From contig NZ_JAIQYY010000002.1 of NCBI RefSeq assembly GCF_020181035.1, forward strand, positions 1-38,937: a DNA stretch of 38,937 bases, in the 5' to 3' direction. The position numbers and the translations under genes are program-made. The stretch is from Streptomyces sp. CoH27 (GTDB lineage: Bacteria; Actinomycetota; Actinomycetes; Streptomycetales; Streptomycetaceae). The notes under the pieces were generated by a model, which did not search any database, was not told the origin of the DNA, and was given only the letters and a program-made list of their open reading frames with translations. Below are positions 33,208 through 38,937 of the stretch, one piece after another; position 1 is the first letter of the stretch, and every line of letters begins with the position of its first letter.

Positions 33208-33213
33208 TATCGT
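33208..33213 (+). promoter_or_regulatory. -10 box of lysR gene, leaderless type
   Basis: TATCGT lies 6 bp before ATG 33220, with no Shine-Dalgarno. Confidence 0.55.
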
Positions 33214-33219
33214 GACACC

Positions 33220-34104
33220 ATGCAGTTCCAGCAGCTTCAGTACTTCGTCGCCGTCGCCGAGACCCGGCACTTCACCCGGGCCGCGGAGCTGGTCCATGTC
33301 GCCCAGCCGTCGCTCTCGCAGCAGATCAAGGCGCTGGAGCGGGAGCTGGGCGCGGATCTCTTCCTGCGCGCCCGGGGCAACATCACGCTCACCGACGCGG
33401 GCGAGGCGCTGCTGCCGCTGGCCAGGCGGATCCTGGCCGACGCGGACACCGCGCGCCACGAGGTGCAGGAGCTGGTGCAGCTGCGCCGGGGGCGGGTGCG
33501 GCTGGGGGCGACGCCGAGCCTGTGCACGGGCCTGCTGCCGGACGTACTGCGTGCCTTCCACGACCGCTATCCCGGCATTCAGCTGCTGATCGAGGAGAGC
33601 GGCTCGCACGACCTGGTGCGGGAGCTGGCGCGCGGTGCGCTCGATCTCGCGCTGGTCGTGCTGCCGCTGCCGACGGCCGCGCCCGCGCTGACCACCGTGG
33701 AGTTGCTGCGGGAGGAGCTGGTCGTGGTGTCCTCACCCGAGGCGCCGGCGCCCGGCCGGGGCGGGCGGGTGGTACACATCGCCGACCTGGAGGGTGAGCG
33801 GCTGGTGATGTTCCGGCACGGGTACGACCTGCGGGAGCTGACGGTGGCCGCGTGTCGCTCCGCTGGGTTCGAGCCGGATTTTGCCGTCGAGGGGGGCGAG
33901 ATGGATGCGGTGTTGGGGTTTGTCCGGGCGGGCCTGGGAGTGGCGGTCGTTCCGCGCATGGTCGCGTCCAGGTCCGGACGCGGGCTGCGGGTCACTCCGT
34001 TGGCCCGGCCGGGGTTGCAGCGGGCCATTGCGCTGGCGCATCGCAGCGATGTGGCGCCGCCGCGGGCTGCGCGGGAGTTGCAGCGGATGTTGATTGAGCA
34101 GTGA
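33220..34104 (+). CDS. LysR family transcriptional regulator
   Basis: This 294-residue protein has the N-terminal winged helix MQFQQLQYFVAVAETRHF, then TRAAELVHVAQPSLSQQIKALERELGADLF, the standard LysR block. LRRGRVRLGATPSLCTGLLPDVLRAFHDRYPGI starts the effector-binding domain, which continues to the end. It is the likely regulator of the divergent sdhCAB operon, through the dyad in the gap, and its effector would then be a dicarboxylate or related metabolite. The synteny matches S. coelicolor SCO0925 from memory. Confidence 0.92.
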   Translation: MQFQQLQYFVAVAETRHFTRAAELVHVAQPSLSQQIKALERELGADLFLRARGNITLTDAGEALLPLARRILADADTARHEVQELVQLRRGRVRLGATPSLCTGLLPDVLRAFHDRYPGIQLLIEESGSHDLVRELARGALDLALVVLPLPTAAPALTTVELLREELVVVSSPEAPAPGRGGRVVHIADLEGERLVMFRHGYDLRELTVAACRSAGFEPDFAVEGGEMDAVLGFVRAGLGVAVVPRMVASRSGRGLRVTPLARPGLQRAIALAHRSDVAPPRAARELQRMLIEQ

Positions 34105-34148
34105 GGGTGCTTTCGTTCGGATTCGTCTGCCTGGGAAGCACCGTTTCG

Positions 34149-34243
34149 GGGTGCGGGTGCGTGGTGGCTTGTCGCGCCCCGCGGCGGAGCCGCATGTCAA
34201 TACGGCCCTGCACCCCTCAGGGAACTGCGCCGCCCCTCCTGGA
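34149..34243. repeat. Streptomyces intergenic repeat element
   Basis: On the minus strand the gap reads GGAACTGC-type and GGGGCGCGACAAGCCACC-type segments, with CACGCACCCGCAC. These blocks recall the common Streptomyces intergenic element (GGGGCGCGGGGAACTGCGCGA, then CAGCCACNACGCACCCGC), here split by inserted bases. CGGCTCCGCCGCGGGGCG forms part of its hairpin. It fills the gap between lysR and rmdA and may end both convergent transcripts. Confidence 0.5.
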
Positions 34244-34248
34244 AAAGT

Positions 34249-36402
34249 TCAGCCCGTCGCGTCCACCAACGCCAAGTCGTGCAGCCTTTCCGGCGGACCC
34301 GGGCGGGCGTAGTACCAGCCCTGGGCCGTGTCGCAGCCCAGTATCCGCAGCTGCTCGGCCTGGGCGCCGGTTTCCACGCCCTCGACCGTGACCGCGAGGT
34401 CCAGGCTGTGGGCGAGGGTGACGATGCCCTCGACGATCTTCAGGTCGACCGGGTCGGCGGGGAACTGCTGCATGCCCTGGGTGAAGGAGCGGTCCAGTTT
34501 GAGGATGCTCACCGGCAGGCGGCGCAGGTTCGCCAGATTCGAGTAGCCCGTGCCGAAGTCGTCCAGGGCGATGTCGACGCCCATCTCGGCCAGCCGGCGC
34601 AGGGGTTTGAGCAGATCGTCGTCGGCGCCGATCAGGGCCGACTCGGTGACCTCCAGGCACAGCGCGTCCGGGGTGACGCCGGCCCGCTCCAGGATCTCGA
34701 CCGTGTCCTGGACCAGGCCCGGATGACTGAGCTGGCACGGCGACAGGTTGACGTTGATGCGCAGCGGTCCGGCCGCCGTCTCCTCGCCGTACCGTTCTCG
34801 CCAGGCGCGGGCCTGCCGGATGGACTCCTCCAGCACCCAGCGGCCGAGCGGGACGATCAGGCCGGTGTGCTCGGCCAGCGGGATGAAGCGGTCCGGGCCG
34901 AGGACGCCGTGCTGCGGATGCAGCCAGCGCACCAGGGCCTCGGCGCCGCGCACGCTGCCGTCGCCGAGGTGGACCAGCGGCTGGTACTCGATGAAGAACT
35001 CGCCGCGCTCCAGGGCCGTCGGCAGGGCCGTGGTGAGGCCGTGACGGGTGATGGCGCGGGCGTCGGCCTCCGGGTCGGCCAGTTCGGAACGGTTGCCACC
35101 CGCCGACTTCGCCCGGTACATGGTGATGTCGGCGCTGCGGAGGACTTCAGCGGCGGTGCGTTCGCCCGCCGGGCCCTCGACGATGCCGAGGCTGCCGCGC
35201 ACCATCAGGTCCCGGCCGTCGATGCTGATGGGGGTCACGAGCGCGTTCATGATGCGCTCGGCCAGCTCGTCCACCGTGCGCTCGGTGCCGGGGCCGGTGG
35301 TGAGGGCCACGAACTCGTCGCCGCCGAGCCGGGCGACCATCTCGCCGGGCGCGGTCGCGCAGGACTGCAGGCGGTCGGCGACCTCCACCAGCAGCCGGTC
35401 GCCGGCCGCGTGTCCGAGGCTGTCGTTGATGGTCTTGAAGCCGTCCAGGTCGAGGTAGCACAGGCCGAACCGCTGGCCCTCGCCCGCCCCCAGCGCCTTC
35501 TCCAGGCGTTCGAAGAACAGGGTGCGGTTGGGCAGACCGGTGAGGGCGTCGTGCGTGGCCTCGTAGCGCAGCCGGAGGTTGAGCAGGCGGCGCTCGGTGG
35601 TGTCCTCCATGAGAGCGAGCTGGTACTGCGGAGCGCCGTCGGCGTCCCGCAGGAGGGAGACCGTCAGGTTGGTCCACAGGACCGTGCCGTCGGGGCGGTT
35701 GAACGCCTTCTCCATGTGGTAGTGCTCGCGCTCGCCGCGGACCAGCTCCTCGTAGAGCTTCCAGGTCTGCGGGGCGTCCTCGGGGTGCACCCAGTCCTGC
35801 ACCCGGCGGCCGCGCAGCGTCGGCTCGGACAGGCCGAACATGCGCAGCAGCGCCTCGTTGACCTGGAGGACGGTGCCGTCGAGGCCGGCGATGCCGATTC
35901 CTATGGCCGCGCCCTCGAACACCGCGCGGAAGCGGGCCTCGCTGGCGTGCAGCGCCTGTGCGACCACACCCTGGGCCCGCAACGCGGCCTGGGCGATGGA
36001 CTCCTGCTCGGCCAGGGTGCGCTCGCGCAGCGCCTGCGCGAACCCGGCGGCCATCGCGTGCTGCAACCGCGAGGACCGCAGCCGCAGTTCGTCCTGCGGC
36101 GTCTCGGGGTCGTCCGCACCGCAGTACAGCACCAGATACGCGTCGACGCAGTCGAGGGTGCGGGTGAGCGCCTCGGGGTCGGTGCAGTGCGCGTCCACCA
36201 GGGCGGCACCGACCGCCTTCGCGCCGTCGGCGTCGAAGCTGTGCGCCCGCAGCAGCTCGCTCAACCGGCGGGCGAGCGGCAGCAGTTGCTCCTCGAACTC
36301 GGCGCGGGTCAGCGAGGTGGAGGTCACCGGGTAGACCGCCCGGCTCCAGATCGTCGCGAACCGGCGCAGTCTGCCCTCCGGCGCATCCGGCTCCGCGCTC
36401 AC
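34249..36402 (-). CDS. rmdA: cyclic-di-GMP turnover protein RmdA (PAS-GGDEF-EAL)
   Basis: This 717-residue cytoplasmic protein has an N-terminal helical region to about residue 150, a PAS/PAC domain (155-275), GGDEF (278-440) and EAL (455-710). The diguanylate cyclase site GGDEF is intact at 360-364, but the inhibitory I-site RxxD is replaced by APGE. The EAL domain keeps EALVRW, DDFGTGYSNLA and KLDRSF. From memory it is the counterpart of S. coelicolor RmdA (SCO0928), which both makes and degrades c-di-GMP and affects development. Its GTG start overlaps the methyltransferase stop (GTGA), so the two are coupled. Confidence 0.92.
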   Translation of the reverse strand: MSAEPDAPEGRLRRFATIWSRAVYPVTSTSLTRAEFEEQLLPLARRLSELLRAHSFDADGAKAVGAALVDAHCTDPEALTRTLDCVDAYLVLYCGADDPETPQDELRLRSSRLQHAMAAGFAQALRERTLAEQESIAQAALRAQGVVAQALHASEARFRAVFEGAAIGIGIAGLDGTVLQVNEALLRMFGLSEPTLRGRRVQDWVHPEDAPQTWKLYEELVRGEREHYHMEKAFNRPDGTVLWTNLTVSLLRDADGAPQYQLALMEDTTERRLLNLRLRYEATHDALTGLPNRTLFFERLEKALGAGEGQRFGLCYLDLDGFKTINDSLGHAAGDRLLVEVADRLQSCATAPGEMVARLGGDEFVALTTGPGTERTVDELAERIMNALVTPISIDGRDLMVRGSLGIVEGPAGERTAAEVLRSADITMYRAKSAGGNRSELADPEADARAITRHGLTTALPTALERGEFFIEYQPLVHLGDGSVRGAEALVRWLHPQHGVLGPDRFIPLAEHTGLIVPLGRWVLEESIRQARAWRERYGEETAAGPLRINVNLSPCQLSHPGLVQDTVEILERAGVTPDALCLEVTESALIGADDDLLKPLRRLAEMGVDIALDDFGTGYSNLANLRRLPVSILKLDRSFTQGMQQFPADPVDLKIVEGIVTLAHSLDLAVTVEGVETGAQAEQLRILGCDTAQGWYYARPGPPERLHDLALVDATG

Positions 36403-37211
36403 GCCGTGCGCCCCACGCCGGCGAATCCGGAGAAGGCGAACGGATCCTCGTCCTCCAACGCCGCATCCGGGCGCCAGTGCGGCATCGGCACCAGTCCGGG
36501 TTCCACCATGTCGTACCCCTCGAAGAACCGCGCGATCTCGTCGCGCGAGCGCATGATCAGCGGGTTGCGAATGTCCTTGTATACGTCCACCGCGCCCTCG
36601 GCCCGCTCGGCCGGCACCGGGATTCCCTCGTACGAGGCATGAGTGAGGATCAGCAGGCTGCCGGGCGCGAGCGCCTCGCGCAGCTCGGCCACCGCACCGT
36701 AGGGGTCGTCCGCGTCTTCCACGAAGTGCAGTATGGCAACCAGCAGAAGGGCCACTGGCCGGTTCAGGTCGATCAGCCGCTCCACCTGGGGGCTCGCGAG
36801 GATCTCCTGGGGCTTGCGGAGGTCCGCCGCGACCACGTCCGCGTCCGCGTTGCCCGCCAGCACCGCCTCGCTGTGCGCGACGGCGACCGGGTCGTGGTCG
36901 ACGTAGACCACGCGCGCGCCCGGCGCGGCCGCCTGGGCCACCTCGTGGACGTTGCCGAACGTCGGGATGCCGGAGCCGATGTCCAGGAACTGGGTGACGC
37001 CCTGCCCGGCCGCGAAGCGCACGGCCCGGCGCATGAAGGCCCGGTTGGCCTGCATGATCTTCGGCAGGCCCGGCATGAACGCCATGGCCCTGCGCGCCGC
37101 TTCCCGGTCGACCTCGAAATTGTGCGAACCGCCCAGGTAGAAGTCGTAGATCCGCGAGACGCTCGGCACCGAGATGTCGATGCTCCGTGGGGCCCAGGCG
37201 GGACGCTCCAT
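36399..37211 (-). CDS. SAM-dependent methyltransferase (DUF574 family)
   Basis: This 270-residue protein belongs to the actinobacterial Methyltransf_19/DUF574 group. SIDISVPSVSRIYDFYLGGSHNFEVDREAA is the family N-terminus. FLDIGSGIPTFGNVHEVAQ (76-94) is the SAM site, VVYVDHDPVAVAHSEAVL follows, and LLLVAILHFVEDADDP corresponds to the catalytic core. The substrate is unknown. I chose ATG 37211, with GGAGAG 6 bases upstream, over TTG 37223. It is the first gene of an operon with rmdA. Confidence 0.9.
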   Translation of the reverse strand: MERPAWAPRSIDISVPSVSRIYDFYLGGSHNFEVDREAARRAMAFMPGLPKIMQANRAFMRRAVRFAAGQGVTQFLDIGSGIPTFGNVHEVAQAAAPGARVVYVDHDPVAVAHSEAVLAGNADADVVAADLRKPQEILASPQVERLIDLNRPVALLLVAILHFVEDADDPYGAVAELREALAPGSLLILTHASYEGIPVPAERAEGAVDVYKDIRNPLIMRSRDEIARFFEGYDMVEPGLVPMPHWRPDAALEDEDPFAFSGFAGVGRTA

Positions 37212-37402
37212 GTATCTCTCCAAGGCGTGGACGGCAGGGACAGGCGATCCGGTGTTCGAGCTGAGGCTACTGATCGCCCGCCAAAGGAGCGACCTGAACC
37301 GGAAATTGACCGTCCGTTCCCGGTCACTGCCTGCGGCATGTGCCCGTACGACCCCGCTGTGTGACGGCTGTGCCGGCCTGGGCTTCTCCCGCCCAGCACA
37401 AG

Positions 37403-37439
37403 GGTCCGCCCCCTCCGTGCGGTGCGGAGGGGGCGGACC
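37403..37439 (-). terminator. hairpin terminator after lipoprotein gene
   Basis: GGTCCGCCCCCTCCG (37403-37417) and CGGAGGGGGCGGACC (37425-37439) form a perfect 15-bp stem with a 7-nt loop. Confidence 0.9.
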
Positions 37440-37487
37440 GGCGGTGGCGCCCCGGGCCGGGCGGGACGATCGACCCTGGGGAGGTGA

Positions 37488-38456
37488 TCAGCTGCTCGGA
37501 GCGCCGACCGGCTTGCCGTCGGGCGCGACGGCGTACCAGGTGCCGCCCACGCCCTGACCGTTGGTGTCGCCGGGGGCGTTGTCCCCGGAGAAGGTGTAGA
37601 TCGGCCAGCAGTTGACGGTCATCTGCTGCGCGCCGTCGGGACGGGTGAAGCCCATCAGCCCCTTCTTCTTGACGCCCTGGGTGTCCTCCGGCTTGACCGG
37701 AGCGACCGCCGGCCACTTCACGAGGCAGGGTCCGGTGCAGTTCGAGATGACCTTGGGCCAGGCCTTGTCCTTCAGGAAGCGGTAGACCGTCCTGCCGTTC
37801 TTGTCGACGATGATGTCGCCGAGCTTGGGGTCCTTGCGCACGGACAGGCCGGGCAGGGAGGCCAGCGAGGCCTTCTTGCCGTCGGGGGCCAGCGCGAACC
37901 ACTTGCCGCCCACGCCCTGGCCGTTGACGTCACCGGCGTTGACGTCCTTGGCGTAGCGGTACGCCGGCCAGCCGCCGATGGTGAGCTGCTTGGTGCCGTC
38001 GGCGCGGGTCACCTCGCCGAGCAGCGACTTGTCGATGCCGGCGCCGGCGGTGGCGTCATTGGCGGGGACCGGCGGCCATGTCTTGGCACAGTCGTCGACG
38101 CAGTTCGACTTGGGCGGGTTGGCGGTGTCCTTGTCGAACCGGTAGAGGGTGAGGCCGGAGCCGTCGGTCAGCACGTTGCCGAGGTCGGGGTTGGCGGCCA
38201 CGGTGAGCTTGCCCGCGGGCGCGGCCGCGGTGGGGGAGCTGGAGCTCTGGTTGCCGTCGGCGCCGTAACCGTTGCCCGCGCCGGTGGCCGTGCCGAGGCC
38301 GGCGCCGGTGGTCGGGCTGCCCGCGGGCGCGGTGGCGCCGACGTTCTGGGCCGCGGAGGCCGGAGTGGTGCTGTTGTCCTGACCGCACGCCGTCGTCAGC
38401 GCCAGCACCGCGGCGGCTGTCGCCACCAGCGAGGCGGTCCGCCCGGAGGTCTTCAT
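37488..38456 (-). CDS. secreted lipoprotein with two PF03640-type repeats (SCO0930-like)
   Basis: This is a 322-residue lipoprotein. The signal MKTSGRTASLVATAAAVLAL ends in lipobox TTAC, so C24 should be lipidated. A Ser/Thr/Gly-rich linker follows to about residue 85. Two tandem domains then repeat the same order: GLTLYRFDKDT or RTVYRFLKDK, then NCVDDC or NCTGPC, WPPV or WPAV, and NGQGVGGKWFALAPDGK or NGQGVGGTWYAVAPDGK. Each repeat has a CxxxC pair. Function is unknown. From memory SCO0930 is the S. coelicolor counterpart. ATG 38456 has GGGGAG 7 bases upstream. Confidence 0.9.
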   Translation of the reverse strand: MKTSGRTASLVATAAAVLALTTACGQDNSTTPASAAQNVGATAPAGSPTTGAGLGTATGAGNGYGADGNQSSSSPTAAAPAGKLTVAANPDLGNVLTDGSGLTLYRFDKDTANPPKSNCVDDCAKTWPPVPANDATAGAGIDKSLLGEVTRADGTKQLTIGGWPAYRYAKDVNAGDVNGQGVGGKWFALAPDGKKASLASLPGLSVRKDPKLGDIIVDKNGRTVYRFLKDKAWPKVISNCTGPCLVKWPAVAPVKPEDTQGVKKKGLMGFTRPDGAQQMTVNCWPIYTFSGDNAPGDTNGQGVGGTWYAVAPDGKPVGAPSS

Positions 38457-38748
38457 CGTCAACTCCCCATCATCGCCTGGATGTTGCAGCGCCTTGCTGT
38501 GCCGCCGCACGGCCATGGGTACGCGGCGCAGGGGGTGGAGTGTTCAACGCGGACGCGAAAATCTTTCCGGAACCTGTGTCCCGCCCTTCGATGGCGGGCG
38601 TACGCGGGGCGCACATTTCACGCCAAGCGCGTACTTGGCCGCGTCAAACACCTGATCACGCAATGTCCTTCCTTCGAAGCAATCCCGGCGCACCAGGGCG
38701 TGCTTCCGGTTCCCGCGCCCCATGATCTTCGTCGTGCATGGACCCGAA

Positions 38749-38937
38749 GTGACTCGATGCGCGCCCGCCGTAAGGGTGTTGGCCCTGTTGACGCTGAGCT
38801 GGACCCTGGTGGGCTGGCCGGCCGGCGGCGCGTCGGCCGACGCCTGCGCGTCCGCCTCCACGGGACCGGACGGCACGGTGGCCGTGGCGTGGGCCGGTGA
38901 CGGCGCTCACTGGCCCGACCCGCCCTGCCCGACGCCG
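38749..38937 (+). CDS. secreted protein, 3' end cut by window edge
   Basis: From GTG 38749 the frame reads VTRCAPAVRVLALLTLSWTL, then VGWPAGGASADACASASTGP and later AHWPDPPCPTP, and it is open to the last base. Residues 1-27 look like a Sec signal peptide with an Ala-x-Ala cleavage site after GGASA. The segment after it turns proline-rich. An in-frame ATG at 38722 is an alternative, longer start; a weak GGA lies 7 bases before the GTG. A proline-rich secreted protein would fit the S. coelicolor order after SCO0930. The evidence is the signal peptide only. Confidence 0.55.
   Translation, partial: MTRCAPAVRVLALLTLSWTLVGWPAGGASADACASASTGPDGTVAVAWAGDGAHWPDPPCPTP

Overview
The window is chromosomal DNA of a Streptomyces. 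Coding regions are very GC-rich with G/C at third positions, nearly every promoter-like hexamer is TANNNT, and the right two thirds match, gene for gene and from memory, the Streptomyces coelicolor SCO0909-SCO0931 stretch (ergothioneine genes, sdh, rmdA, lipoprotein). I ran no alignment, so that synteny is recalled knowledge. There are no rRNA or tRNA genes, CRISPR arrays, prophage or large biosynthetic cluster.

Layout. 1-600: a decayed IS110 transposase fragment and an empty stretch. 0.6-4.3 kb: pirin, OsmC-like protein and an FAD-linked oxidase on the minus strand, divergent from a universal stress protein. 4.3-6.4 kb: two overlapping MarR-type regulators, a small TPR protein and a peptide deformylase. 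6.4-11.3 kb: a flavin disulfide oxidoreductase divergent from thioredoxin, a LacI-type regulator, and a TetR regulator divergent from an NADPH:FMN reductase with a twin palindromic operator between them. 11.4-13.6 kb: a heat-shock module (HSP18 regulator, hsp18, two DUF2267 paralogues) with its own twin operator. 13.6-15.6 kb: a long hairpin, a small membrane protein, a Cys/His-rich winged-helix regulator and a divergent cupin. 15.6-17.0 kb: a solitary PemK/MazF-like protein overlapping tail to tail with a bacterial PARG (TIGR02452).

17.2-21.7 kb: egtABCD, a tightly coupled ergothioneine operon without egtE. 21.7-27.6 kb: an orphan sugar-binding lipoprotein with a dre-like operator, dodecin, a HAD phosphatase, an LLM flavin oxidoreductase, an MT0933-type small protein and a short UvrA paralogue. 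27.6-29.5 kb: a scar of IS200/IS605 DNA against the end of a two-gene acyltransferase operon that probably makes ornithine lipids. 29.7-34.1 kb: sdhCAB divergent from a LysR regulator. 34.1-38.9 kb: an intergenic repeat, a methyltransferase-rmdA (GGDEF-EAL) operon, a duplicated-domain lipoprotein and the start of a secreted protein cut by the window edge.

Two themes cut across the window. First, thiol, redox and stress functions dominate: ergothioneine, thioredoxin, OsmC, flavin reductases, Usp, Hsp18 and PARG. Second, at least eleven genes have a TANNNT or CANNNT hexamer 6-7 bp before the start codon and no Shine-Dalgarno sequence. This suggests leaderless transcripts and fixes several starts. 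No wholly new system is proven. The best candidates for one are the overlapping PemK-like/PARG pair, the Cys/His regulator-cupin-membrane protein module and the hsp18-DUF2267 cluster.
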